Shown here in pieces: positions 35,969 through 46,000 of a stretch of 64,000 nucleotides of DNA. The notes beneath the pieces were generated by a model, which worked only from the letters and a program-made list of their open reading frames with translations, was not told the origin of the DNA and ran no database searches. Where the stretch lies: contig JANSYO010000019.1 in NCBI GenBank assembly GCA_024742395.1, positions 1-64,000 on the forward strand, read 5' to 3'. Numbering within the stretch: position 1 is the stretch's first letter; every line of letters begins with the position of its first letter. Origin of the DNA: Cytophagales bacterium. GTDB taxonomy: Bacteria > Bacteroidota > Bacteroidia > Cytophagales > Spirosomataceae. A program made the position numbers and the translations under genes.

Positions 35969-36908
35969 GCTGAAGCATTAATTTTCTTTGACCTTTTAGC
36001 AATGCAAACTCCAGTTCGCTTTCATCTAAAAGCTTTACTCTATAATCAGCAACCAGAGATTTTAATGCGAAACTATATAAGCTGAACATTGGCTCAGAGG
36101 CACTTAAAAATATGATTTCTTCTGTTTCATTTAAACCAGACAACTCACTCCCTATTAACAATCCACTCAAATAGTAAAAACTATTCTCCTCAGGTTTATT
36201 ATAAAGGATTGATTTGGCTCTGATGGTGAACAGGGCTGAACTTAATTTACCCTCGTTTCCATCCTTTACTCCGGCCAGAAAAGATTTTTCTCTTTCTGGG
36301 GTAAAAGGAGCTTTAAGAATACTACTGGCCAGAATACTGTGACTAGAAATCAGGTCAAACAATTCTCCGGTCATATAGGTTTTCATCTCGGTAAAAAAGC
36401 CCGAGCGATAAGTAAGATGCTTGCTATGCGTACCAGGCAAAACCAACAGGCCTGAATTGAACGACTGAAGATTATCAGCCAAACCAATGGCCTGAACCTC
36501 CTCACCTCTCATTACACTGTCCTTACTCTTTACACCCGAAACCAGAAGAACGGTTTTGTCTTCGTTCAACGGGATTTTCCTAGCACAAATATTTTTCCCT
36601 GAAGCATCTAATGGCATATCGGCATAAGGCAATTCTTCTAACCCGATGTTTGAAGAAGCCATTCCTGAAACCACAATCAATTTCGCTTCATGATTAGGCT
36701 TCAACAAAGCTACCTGAGAAGCTAAATAGTCAGAAAAAAAAGAGATTCTAGAGCTTTCACTTACGGCTGTGTAGCTTTCATTTAGGGCCTTAATTCCTAA
36801 ACCTGATTTTATTTCATCCATTACTTTCAGGGTACTTATCTCTACAAGACGTAATCTGAAATTACTGGTTCCCCAGTCGCAACTAATGAAATATTTCTGG
36901 TCCTCCAT
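35958..36908 (-). CDS. dgoK: 2-dehydro-3-deoxygalactonokinase (DgoK family)
   Basis: A 316-residue sugar-acid kinase of the DgoK family. Characteristic parts: the N-terminal phosphate-binding strand FISCDWGTSNFRLRLVE, the GMASSNIGLEELPYADMP block, and LVLPGTHSKHLTYRSG. It phosphorylates 2-keto-3-deoxy-galactonate at O6. It sits 3 nt after the aldehyde dehydrogenase gene and overlaps the aldolase gene, forming the last part of a four-step path from anhydrogalactose. DgoK rather than a PfkB-type KDG kinase argues for the D-galacto route (D-anhydrogalactose), where the Zobellia gene is named DauC. Confidence 0.88.
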   Translation of the reverse strand: MEDQKYFISCDWGTSNFRLRLVEISTLKVMDEIKSGLGIKALNESYTAVSESSRISFFSDYLASQVALLKPNHEAKLIVVSGMASSNIGLEELPYADMPLDASGKNICARKIPLNEDKTVLLVSGVKSKDSVMRGEEVQAIGLADNLQSFNSGLLVLPGTHSKHLTYRSGFFTEMKTYMTGELFDLISSHSILASSILKAPFTPEREKSFLAGVKDGNEGKLSSALFTIRAKSILYNKPEENSFYYLSGLLIGSELSGLNETEEIIFLSASEPMFSLYSFALKSLVADYRVKLLDESELEFALLKGQRKLMLQHAK

Positions 36909-36911
36909 ATT

Positions 36912-38348
36912 TTAGGTTAAAGCTTTACTCACACGCTTTTTTATAAGGTAATCGTCCAGGGCATACGTGGAGCAGTCTACGCCTATTCCACTATTTTTTA
37001 TCCCTCCATGTGGCAAATATATGTCGTATTTTACACCATTTACCTGTACTTCGCCAAATTCCAGGTTCTCGACAAAATAATTTACGGTACTTTGATCACT
37101 TGAAAAAACGTAAGACGCCAGACCTGCATTGGTATTATTGGCATAGCCAAGTACCTCTTCTTTGGTTGAAAAAGGTATAACTACTGCCACCGGCCCAAAG
37201 ACCTCTTCCTGCAATATTTCGGCATAGGGGTTAGTTAGTTTTATTAATGTAGGTTCGAAATAAAACCCCACTTGATCCTTAGATTTTCCGCCTGTTAATA
37301 GTTCTCCTCCTTGCTGAAGTGCGGTATCTACAAATTGCTTCACTTTCGTAAGCGAAGCCTTATTCGCTAAAGGTCCCATATCAGGTGCATTTTCTCTTCC
37401 AAAGCCCAGGATGGTACTTTCAAATTTCTGTTTTATACCTTCTAGATATTCATCAAATACTGTTTCATGTACAAAAAATCTATTGGGAGCTACACAGATT
37501 TGTCCTGCATTACCAATTTTAAGAGCTGCTCCTACCTGTACGGCCAGTTTCAAATCTGCATCAGCCATCACTATGAATGGTGCGTTCCCTCCACACTCCA
37601 TGCTGTATCTTTTAATTGAGGTTTTGCTGCTTTGCTGTATTAATTTTTGAGCAGTTTCTGTAGAGCCTATCATCGTTATTAACTGAGGAATGGTGCTTTC
37701 GCAAAGCGGCATACCGACATTCTCAATATCGCCGCATAGTACATTAATTACTCCTTTAGGAAAATTAATTTCTTCGCAAATTTCTCCTACCATATAAGCA
37801 GAAAGCGAAGAAAACTCTGAAGGTTTAATGATGATAGAACAGCCTGCTGCTAAAGCCGGACCGAGCTTAAAGCCTAAGTTTAAAAGCGGGAAATTATATG
37901 CCAGGAAAGCTACACATACACCCATAGGCTGCGAAAGTATCTGATGCTCATGAGTGCCCTCTTTGTCAGGAATTGCCAAAGTCGTTCTTTTCCTTATTTC
38001 CTCAGGATAATACTCCAATGAATTTACGATGCTGGTCAAATCTTCCACTGTGCCCTCCCAGGTTTTACCCATTTCAAACATGATGCTTTTTCTTAGCCTC
38101 TCTCTATTTGCAATAAGTTTGTTCCTAAGTTTTCCTATCCATTCTAACCTTTCCTCTAAAGGCAGTTTTGACCAAAACTTAAAACCCTCTTTGGCGGCTT
38201 CTAGTGCTTCCTGAGTATCTGATTTAGAGGCCCAGGCTATTTGTCCAATAATTTCTTCATTGCCGGGGCAAACGAGATCAAACACTTTTGAGTCTGATGC
38301 TTCTTTAAGCTCTCCGTTAATGTATAATTTCTTTAAACCGTATTTCAT
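36912..38348 (-). CDS. Aldehyde dehydrogenase, probable 3,6-anhydrogalactose dehydrogenase
   Basis: A 478-residue NAD(P)-dependent aldehyde dehydrogenase. Catalytic residues: Cys285 (GNAGQICVAPNRF), Glu251 (SMECGGNAPF) and Asn152 (LAYNFPLLN); the cofactor block IIKPSEFSS is intact. Many ALDHs look alike, but its place 12 nt after an enolase-superfamily gene and 3 nt before a DgoK gene is the arrangement of the anhydrogalactose pathway, where it would oxidise 3,6-anhydrogalactose to 3,6-anhydrogalactonate (DauA in Zobellia). The alternatives are a lactaldehyde or semialdehyde dehydrogenase. Context drives the specific call. Confidence 0.82.
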   Translation of the reverse strand: MKYGLKKLYINGELKEASDSKVFDLVCPGNEEIIGQIAWASKSDTQEALEAAKEGFKFWSKLPLEERLEWIGKLRNKLIANRERLRKSIMFEMGKTWEGTVEDLTSIVNSLEYYPEEIRKRTTLAIPDKEGTHEHQILSQPMGVCVAFLAYNFPLLNLGFKLGPALAAGCSIIIKPSEFSSLSAYMVGEICEEINFPKGVINVLCGDIENVGMPLCESTIPQLITMIGSTETAQKLIQQSSKTSIKRYSMECGGNAPFIVMADADLKLAVQVGAALKIGNAGQICVAPNRFFVHETVFDEYLEGIKQKFESTILGFGRENAPDMGPLANKASLTKVKQFVDTALQQGGELLTGGKSKDQVGFYFEPTLIKLTNPYAEILQEEVFGPVAVVIPFSTKEEVLGYANNTNAGLASYVFSSDQSTVNYFVENLEFGEVQVNGVKYDIYLPHGGIKNSGIGVDCSTYALDDYLIKKRVSKALT

Positions 38349-38360
38349 AAGCTCGTGTTT

Positions 38361-39527
38361 TTATTGAAATAATCCTGTTGTTTCCAGTTTAGATTCCTCC
38401 ATGGCATAATTATACAGTACCTCTTCATTCAGGTCAAAACCTAAACCGGGTCTATCTGAAATTCTAAACTGGCCTTCTTCATTGATTTCAATGGCCGGAC
38501 TGGTTAATTGATCTCTCAGAGCGTTCTCGGTACGATCATATTCCATCAATGCCGCATCAGGGAACAACCTTCCCGGCATTATATCCAGATTAGCTATAAA
38601 GTGAGTTGCTGCCGCCAGAGCAATACCGGTACCCCAGGTATGCGGTACTATTTCTACCCCGTGCGTGGTGGCCAAAGCACTGATTCTTTTTGCTTCTGTA
38701 AGACCGCCAGAAGCACATATATCCGGTTGAACTATATCCACAGAATTTGCTGATAGCAGTCGGTGAAACCCAAACCTTAAATATTCACACTCACCACCTG
38801 AAATGGGAATGCTTGTCTTACTTCTTAGCTCATTGTATTGATGGTAGTATTCAGGAGATATTGGCTCCTCAAACCAGCCAATATTGTATTGTTCTATTTC
38901 TTTGCAGAGCTGTACTGCCTCACGTAAGTTATATGCATGATTGGCATCAACCATAAGTTTAATGTCTGGCCCTATGGCTTCTCTTATTCTTTTGACATTC
39001 TCAATATCTTTTTCAAGTGTTAATCCTACTTTTATTTTCATGGCCTTAAAACCTTGCTTCACATAGCTTTGGGCTTCAGCAGCCAGCGTTTCTGGCATGT
39101 CTTCACACTGCGTAAAGTACATTCCCGTGGCATAAGGCATAATGGCTTCTCTTTTTTTACCACCTAATAAAGTATGTACGGGCAGATCGAGAATCTTGCC
39201 TTTTAAATCCCAAAGTGCCACGTCTATGGCACTCATTGCACTTACCAATACCCCACTTCTGGCATAATCGAGGGTACGTCTGTACATCAGATTCCAGATG
39301 GTCTCGCTTTCTAATGGGTTTTGACCCACTATGAAAGTCTTTAAAAAGTCAACACCGGCCTTTATTACAGGTGCGGGGCCGTAGCCCTCTCCCCAGCCCA
39401 CCTGACCTGTATCACTGGTAATTTTAACGATGCATATTTTTCTTTCGCTGTACTCCCATTGTGAGAAGTAAAAACTCTCTTTTAATTGATCTTTGAGTAC
39501 ATAAGACTCAATGGATACTATTTTCAT
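38361..39527 (-). CDS. Enolase-superfamily enzyme, probable 3,6-anhydrogalactonate cycloisomerase
   Basis: A 388-residue member of the mandelate racemase/muconate lactonising group. Active-site residues: Lys164 and Lys166 (KAMKIKVG), metal ligands Asp194 (LMVDANHAY), Glu220 (WFEEPI) and Glu246 (GGECEY), and His296 (VPHTWGTG). The family includes anhydrogalactonate cycloisomerases and galactonate dehydratases. With an ALDH immediately downstream and a DgoK kinase after it, opening of anhydrogalactonate to 2-keto-3-deoxygalactonate is the best fit (DauB in Zobellia). D-galactonate dehydratase is the alternative and would feed the same two last enzymes. Confidence 0.8.
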   Translation of the reverse strand: MKIVSIESYVLKDQLKESFYFSQWEYSERKICIVKITSDTGQVGWGEGYGPAPVIKAGVDFLKTFIVGQNPLESETIWNLMYRRTLDYARSGVLVSAMSAIDVALWDLKGKILDLPVHTLLGGKKREAIMPYATGMYFTQCEDMPETLAAEAQSYVKQGFKAMKIKVGLTLEKDIENVKRIREAIGPDIKLMVDANHAYNLREAVQLCKEIEQYNIGWFEEPISPEYYHQYNELRSKTSIPISGGECEYLRFGFHRLLSANSVDIVQPDICASGGLTEAKRISALATTHGVEIVPHTWGTGIALAAATHFIANLDIMPGRLFPDAALMEYDRTENALRDQLTSPAIEINEEGQFRISDRPGLGFDLNEEVLYNYAMEESKLETTGLFQ

Positions 39528-39588
39528 GTTTCTAAAATTTAAAATATGTGTTGCTGCCAGACCGTACCTACTTCCTGTTTTGAGGGTT

Positions 39589-40587
39589 CTACTTTCCGTT
39601 GGCTACTCCGAGAACAAGTGTGGCAAGAATTAATACCAAGAGTCCCAGTAACAGCCACTTAAATGAATTTGAGTTCTTTTCCCACTCGTTATTGAGGTAA
39701 GCCCAAATGTTACTTATGAATAATGAAACTCCGAGTAAAATGGGCCATCCAATTACCGGCCCCATCTCACCCATTAAAGTAGCTCCCTGCCCGTAAACCC
39801 CTAAAGCACCAAACCAGAAAATGGCAGAAAGAGCAGCCCACCTATAGGCTTTTGCTGACTTTAGTACTGTGAATGAGCCCCAAGATTTGTTTTTGACCAA
39901 TAGATAAAGGGCATATCCTCCGTTCATTATGAATGCTCCCCATAAAACCACTACCCAAACAGCCAAACTGCTGTTTCTCTCTAAAGCTCCATAAGTTTGA
40001 GCAATTTCTCCTACCGGCTGAGCTTCTACAAAACCTACATTTAATAAGGCTGATAGCACGCCGCTAATTAAAGCAATGAGTAAACCTAATTTTAGGTTAC
40101 TGCCTGACTCAGATTTGTTTTCTTTATCTCTTAGAATACCCGCAAAGGCAGTAATACCCACACCAATCAGCATTATGAAAACGCCTGCCAATATATATGG
40201 GAAAGCAGCCAATTCTGTGACGTTTTCCATACCGAAAAGTGGAATTAAACTACCCACCGCTGAGCAGGAGCCCATTACTATTCCGTAGGTGAGTGAGATA
40301 CCAATGAATGGTATACTCTTACCAAACATAATACCTCCTATTCCCCAAAGAAAGCCAAAGAACATTCCTAAATATATGGCTGAAAGCGGAGCAGCAGATA
40401 TTGCTGAAAACAAATCTGGCACTACAGCATATGCCCACACAAATGGCAATAAAATCATGGCCACAAAAGAATGAATGAGCCACCAGGCCTCCCATTTAAG
40501 AGGGCTCATAAATTTCATCCCAAGGCCAAAAGACCCTTGGAAAATACTGGCTACCAGTATGATAAAAAGTGGTAAGAGAACGGTCAT
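39589..40587 (-). CDS. RhaT-type sugar:H+ symporter
   Basis: A 332-residue membrane protein with ten predicted helices, matching the L-rhamnose/proton symporter RhaT family (GMFFGFLWGIGGIMFGKSIP followed by SLTYGIVMGSCSAVGSLIPL). In this context, between a GntP permease and the anhydrogalactose genes, it most likely imports a galactan-derived monosaccharide such as anhydrogalactose rather than rhamnose; no rhamnose genes (isomerase, kinase) are near. It is separated by 61 nt from the enolase-superfamily gene. Confidence 0.85.
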   Translation of the reverse strand: MTVLLPLFIILVASIFQGSFGLGMKFMSPLKWEAWWLIHSFVAMILLPFVWAYAVVPDLFSAISAAPLSAIYLGMFFGFLWGIGGIMFGKSIPFIGISLTYGIVMGSCSAVGSLIPLFGMENVTELAAFPYILAGVFIMLIGVGITAFAGILRDKENKSESGSNLKLGLLIALISGVLSALLNVGFVEAQPVGEIAQTYGALERNSSLAVWVVVLWGAFIMNGGYALYLLVKNKSWGSFTVLKSAKAYRWAALSAIFWFGALGVYGQGATLMGEMGPVIGWPILLGVSLFISNIWAYLNNEWEKNSNSFKWLLLGLLVLILATLVLGVANGK

Positions 40588-40691
40588 AAGGGTTGAATCT
40601 TTTTTACAAAAAAAACTCTTAATTCACCATACCCTAATGTCTTATTTAGCTGAGGTCTGCACTATATTACCTATTTCTGCACTTTGCTGAT

Positions 40692-41990
40692 TTACGCTAT
40701 GAATATATATATCAACACAACGGTGAGGCCGGCCAGAATAGAATAAATGAAAGATAAAACTGAAAACGTTTTCAGCACCTTTGTAACCGAAACCTGATGC
40801 AGTTCTTTAAACAACCAGAAAAAGCTACTATTGACATGAATTACCCCAAGAGAACCTGCACAAATAGCCGCTGTGATAAGTTGCAGAGGAATCTCAGCTT
40901 TGCTTATTAGGGGCGTCACTATAGATGCCGTAGTAAGTAAAGATACGGTAATAGATCCCGTTAGCGTAGTTAATAGCATAGCTAACAAGAAAGGAAGCAA
41001 TAGATAAAAGCCATTTAACTCCCCTATCTGTGGCAAGGCATTATTGACAATTTCGGTGTCCTTAATTATTTGGCCAAAGGCCCCTCCTGCCCCTGTAATT
41101 AAAATGACCATGGCAGATTTAGATGCCGCCTGCCCGCACAATTCATTGAGTTTTGAGGAGAATCCCTCCTTTTTTAAAAGAAAAAGAGAAACACCCAGAC
41201 CCATAAATAAAGCCCACACAGGGTTTTGAATAAATTGCATAAGCCCTTGATCTGAATTAATGAACGCTCCGGTACTCATTAACAATATTGGTGTTAGTAA
41301 AGCTGCAAAAGGCAATAGCTTTTTAAACCCCGTTTTAGCAAGAGGCTCTTCGTAAGAATCCCTTTTTATGGCATTTTTTGTTGAAGCTTCTCTTTTTGAC
41401 CATCGGTTTATTAGCCAGGTTCCCGGAATTACAGCGGCCAATGCCACCAGAAAATTTGTGGGAATGATGCTCCCCAGTTCTATATTAAACATGGAAGAAA
41501 CCGCTACCGGACCGGGCGTAGGCGGAATCAATGCATGAGAAACTGTTAGACTCAGAGCCAGACTTAATCCAAGAAAAAGGGCAGATTTTCCAGTTTTTTT
41601 AGACAGAGCTGCAATGGTAGGTAATAAAGTGAGATAAGCCACATCCATAAACACCGGAATTCCTACCAAAAGGCCAATAAAAGCCATACTATAAACGAGG
41701 TTTTCTTTCCCGAAAACAGAAATTATGGTATTGGCTATCACGTTGGCACCACCGCTTTCAGCCAAAATTTCGCCGAGTAAAGTACCCAGAAAAATAACCA
41801 AACCAATCCATTTTAAGGTATTACCGAATCCGCTAAAAAGACTATTTGAAGTCTCCTTTACGTCCATTCCGTTAGTTAATCCCAAAAACAAGCCCGCGAA
41901 AAGTAACAGAAAAACAGGGTTTATCTTTAGCCATGAGACCCCTAGTATTAACAAGACAATAGTAAGAAGTAGGAGAAATATGCTTTCCAT
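40692..41990 (-). CDS. GntP-family gluconate:H+ symporter-like permease
   Basis: A 432-residue membrane protein with about 12 helices of the GntP family. Typical blocks are the HALIPPTPGPVAVSSMF motif (conserved PPTPGP loop) and GAGGAFGQIIKDTEI. GntP proteins import gluconate and related sugar acids. Here it probably carries galactonate, anhydrogalactonate or a related acid produced during galactan degradation. It lies 88 nt after the AraC regulator gene and 104 nt before the RhaT-type gene. Confidence 0.88.
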   Translation of the reverse strand: MESIFLLLLTIVLLILGVSWLKINPVFLLLFAGLFLGLTNGMDVKETSNSLFSGFGNTLKWIGLVIFLGTLLGEILAESGGANVIANTIISVFGKENLVYSMAFIGLLVGIPVFMDVAYLTLLPTIAALSKKTGKSALFLGLSLALSLTVSHALIPPTPGPVAVSSMFNIELGSIIPTNFLVALAAVIPGTWLINRWSKREASTKNAIKRDSYEEPLAKTGFKKLLPFAALLTPILLMSTGAFINSDQGLMQFIQNPVWALFMGLGVSLFLLKKEGFSSKLNELCGQAASKSAMVILITGAGGAFGQIIKDTEIVNNALPQIGELNGFYLLLPFLLAMLLTTLTGSITVSLLTTASIVTPLISKAEIPLQLITAAICAGSLGVIHVNSSFFWLFKELHQVSVTKVLKTFSVLSFIYSILAGLTVVLIYIFIA

Positions 41991-42078
41991 ACATTTTCAA
42001 TTTTCTCAAATCTAATTGCTCTTTCTTTGCAATGGTGCCATAATATTACCCGGTCATTAGCCCGGTTTAACTAATCAA

Positions 42079-42960
42079 TCAACCTTCTTCTAAAACTTTA
42101 TATTTTTCCATGTAATCTGTGGGGGTCATATGAAGAAAAGACTTAAACTGCCTGTTAAAATTAGTCATCGTATTAAAACCAGACTGATATGCTATAGTAG
42201 CTATTTGTTCGTCACCTTCAATAAGCAATTTGCAGGCGTGACCGAGTCTAATTTCGTTTAAAAACTGAGTAAATGACTTTTTAGTCTTCTTTTTGAAATA
42301 CCTGCAAAATGCTGTGGGTGTCATACAGGCTATTTCAGAGACTTCTTCCAGCTCAATTCTTTTGTCGAAATTTTGATTTAGAAAAGAGATGATTTTCCCC
42401 ATTCTCTCTTTCTCATCGTTACTTAAATTGTGAATAATCTCCTCCTCACAGAGTATCTCATAATCTTCTGTAGCACTGAGAATATCCAATACATTTAAGA
42501 GTTCCACAATTCCCGAAAGGCCTTCATTTCTTAAAAGACCCAAAATGTGCTTATGTGAAAGATAAGTTGAAGTTTTCGAAAACTTAATTCCCCTGTTCGC
42601 CAAATGAAAAAGTCTTTTCATGCCTTTGGCTTCTACCAAGTCAGTAAAGCTTTTACCTAGAAAATCTGCCTGAAATTTAACTACCACTAAATCTACAGCA
42701 GACAAGTGGCTTTCCTGCCCATAATACTCACGATGATTCCTAAAAAGATGAGGCACATTGCTGCCAATCATATACAATTCACCGGGTTCAAAATTACCTA
42801 TAGAGTTTCCAACATACCGTGTTCCGGTACTTTTCAAAAAGTAAATCAATTCTATCTCCGGGTGAAAATGCCAGTCTTGTTCTATACAAGGAAGATTATC
42901 CTGACGTACAGAGAAGCATCTCTCTGGCTGAATATTTGAATTTTTATAAACGAGTTTCAT
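42079..42960 (-). CDS. AraC family regulator of the catabolic genes
   Basis: A 293-residue regulator with an N-terminal cupin-type sensing domain (about residues 1-150; HFHPEIELIYFLKSTGTRYV) and a C-terminal AraC DNA-binding domain (about 190-290; ACMTPTAFCRYFKKKTKKSF and IAYQSGFNTMTNFNRQFKSF). Start chosen at ATG 42958-42960 (MKLVYKNSN), because the longer frame starts with TTG. It heads the run of permease and anhydrogalactose genes and is a paralogue of the regulator at 62422-63264. An AraC protein controls the carrageenan regulon in Zobellia, which fits. Confidence 0.88.
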   Translation of the reverse strand: MKLVYKNSNIQPERCFSVRQDNLPCIEQDWHFHPEIELIYFLKSTGTRYVGNSIGNFEPGELYMIGSNVPHLFRNHREYYGQESHLSAVDLVVVKFQADFLGKSFTDLVEAKGMKRLFHLANRGIKFSKTSTYLSHKHILGLLRNEGLSGIVELLNVLDILSATEDYEILCEEEIIHNLSNDEKERMGKIISFLNQNFDKRIELEEVSEIACMTPTAFCRYFKKKTKKSFTQFLNEIRLGHACKLLIEGDEQIATIAYQSGFNTMTNFNRQFKSFLHMTPTDYMEKYKVLEEG

Positions 42961-43079
42961 ATCGGTAAACGGTAGGTAGTATTCTAAAAGCAATAAACAA
43001 AGCAGGCTCTATCTTTCTCAAAAGGTAAAGAAAAAAAATATCCTTTAAGTTTACACCCTTAAAATCAAGCAACTTTAAC

Positions 43080-46000
43080 TTAAAAAGTATACTGCTGCAA
43101 GGCCTCGTTGTTATTGGCAATCAAAATTTTATTCCCATTTAACAAACTCATTTTTCTTACATCTTTCTGAGCCCAGAAACCATGCATATAATTGGGTATA
43201 AAAGTAAATTCTCCATTCCCTTTCCCCTTCAGGAAATAGCCATTCCCGGCGTCCATTCGGGTAGTTTCATTTTCACATTGGTAATTATTTCCTGCCATTA
43301 AAAGGTCTTTTGAGCCATCTCCATCAAAATCCCTGTAAACAATGGAATTTATAACAGATGTTTGAGCTTGCGGCGTAAATGGCCTGAATTCAAAATTCAT
43401 TTTGCCGTCATTGATAAACATACCTGACCTCAGCTCCTTGGCTTCAAAACGACGACTACCAGCAAATCCTTCTCCTAAGATTTCACTTATGCTTTTACTT
43501 GCAAAGCCCTTAAAGGTGGTAAGTTTGTTCCCAACAGTGGGCATCTGCTGTATAAAGGCTATTCTACCTCTTACCGGCACTTCTTTATCTTTATAAAAAG
43601 TAGTTAAGATAGGATCTATCACCCCGTTTCCGTCAAAATCATTGGAGTAAAGACCAAAAGGATATTGTGAAGAAGCCTTATGCTTGGTATTCAATCCCAA
43701 ATTCCCTGAAACTATGTCCTTATCGCCGTCATTATCAATATCTGCTACCACTATCTTATTCCACCAGCCTGTGGTTTCTGAGAGTGATTTATACTTCTCT
43801 GAGAGTTCAAATCTAGTTTTATTATTTTCAAAGACCTCAATTCCCATCCACTCACCACAGACAATCAGGTCGAGATCTTTATCATTATCAATATCTTCCC
43901 AAACTGCGTCTGTAATCATCCCGAGATTTTGAAGTTGTGGAGCATAGTAAGCCGCCATATCCTCAAAGATTCCGTTATTGTTTATGATCAAATAATGGAT
44001 CGGAGCTAAGGGGTAATACCCTGGCACCATTCTGGAGCCAATAAAAATATCCATATCACCATCCCCGTCGAAATCTCCGGCCTTTGCCACGGCCCCCACA
44101 CTGTTAATTTTAGGAAATAACATCAAGTCTCTTTCAAAATTCCCCTTTCCGTCGTTGAGATAAAGTCTGTGTGTCTGTGCACCATAATTATCCATGAATT
44201 CTGAGCTTCCGCTAAGAACCAAAAGATCCGGATCAGTATCTCCGTCTGCATCAAAAAAGACGGCATCCGTATCTTCAGACACCTTGTCTACTTCAAAATT
44301 ATTCTGTGCCACATTTCGGTAACTACCGTCTACATCCGCTAAAAAGATCTGACCGCTTTGATTAGCTGCCCCTCCTACATAAAAGTCCTCTTTGCCATCT
44401 CCATTCACATCGGCCACTGCTAATGCAGGCCCCAGCTGAGAGTATTTTTGAGGGAGAAGCGTCTGAACCTTATAATCGTCAAAACTCTGATCATGATGTG
44501 TAAAAAGTGAAGTTCCTGATATAAACAGCGTGTTTTTAAACTGTTTATCCTTCTCTATAACCGATAAGTTATCCGAATTGTATTTTATGGTTACTGTTTG
44601 ATTTAGATCAAATCCCTTTAGCACTTCCGCTGTGCCATCCGGCCAGAATATTTCAGCTTTTTCAATGCTTGATGCGGGTTTGAGCCCAAAATGCATGATT
44701 TGTGAAACAGATGACAAAAAGCCCCGGGTTGTTAATAACTGACGAGTCAATATCTCGCCGGAATCCAGGTATAATTTTACAATTGTGCCTATACCAAAAG
44801 CATTCATATCTGAACCTTCAATTTTAAGTTTCAGGTAGGCTCCCTGCTGCTCTTCGATAGCCTTATTTTTAAGTATGGTTACTTCGTCATTCAGATTACT
44901 GACTACTACATCCAGGTCACCATCATTGTCAAAATCTGCATAAGCAGCACCGTTAGAAAAAGTGGGTTCTGCATTTACCCACTCTTGACTTACATCTTTG
45001 AAAGTAAGATCCCCATTATTTTTAAAGAAATAGTTATCAAGTTTTTGCTGAGGCAGCTTTTTAGCAAACTCCAGGAAATCAGCATCTGTAGGTTTTCGTC
45101 CTCTAGAGCGTAAAGTTTTGAGAATTTCGTCATTCACATCTCTGTCTATCACGTCTCTGTAAACCCCGTTGGTTACATAAATATCATTGTAGCCGTCAAG
45201 GTTAAAGTCTGCAAATAAGCAAGCCCAACTCCAGTCTGTATTGGCCGTTCCAGCCATATTGGCAATTTCGCTAAAAGTGCCATCTCCGTTATTTAGCTGA
45301 AGCATGTTATGCATGTACTGATGATGGTAATTTTTCTGAACCATCAGCTCAAAAAGGTATTGAGAGGTCATACCCATGGTAGTTTTAGCCCGAACATAAT
45401 CCTCCGGATTCATATCCAGCGTATAGATATCCATAAGGCCATCATTGTTTATATCAGCAATATCTGAGCCCATGCTATTGAAAGACATATGTCTTAATTT
45501 TTCATTGCGTTGATCAGTAAAGGTGCCGTCCTGATTGTTTACATAAACAAAATCAGGAATTCTGAAATCATTGCATACATAAATATCCAGCCAGCCATCG
45601 TTGTTAATATCGCCAACTTGTGGGCTGAGCCCAAAACCAATATCGGGCTTTAAGCCTGCGGCCAAACTTACGTCTGTAAAGGAGTTCTGTCCATCGTTTC
45701 TATAGAGTTTGTCAGTGCCTTTAAAGTCGAGTGTTTTTGGGTCTTCGGCTACCTTATCCAAATCAAGTACTACATTACCTTTGTCCTCAAAATCGGGCGT
45801 ATTACTCATAAAAAGATCAAGATCTCCATCCTGATCATAATCAAAGAAAGTAGCTGCAATACCTCTATTGGCATCATCCAGGCCATACTCTGCCGCTCTT
45901 TCAGTAAAGGTAACCCCTTGCTCACCATCGGGGTAAGTGCTTAAACCGTTATTGATATAAAGCATATTGGCAAATGCACCGTTTTCCGGTTGCCAACCTC

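Noticed and set aside
39589-40587. Rhamnose catabolism, suggested by the RhaT-type symporter
   Set aside because: No rhamnose isomerase, kinase or rhamnulose aldolase is nearby; all neighbouring enzymes fit anhydrogalactose or galactonate.
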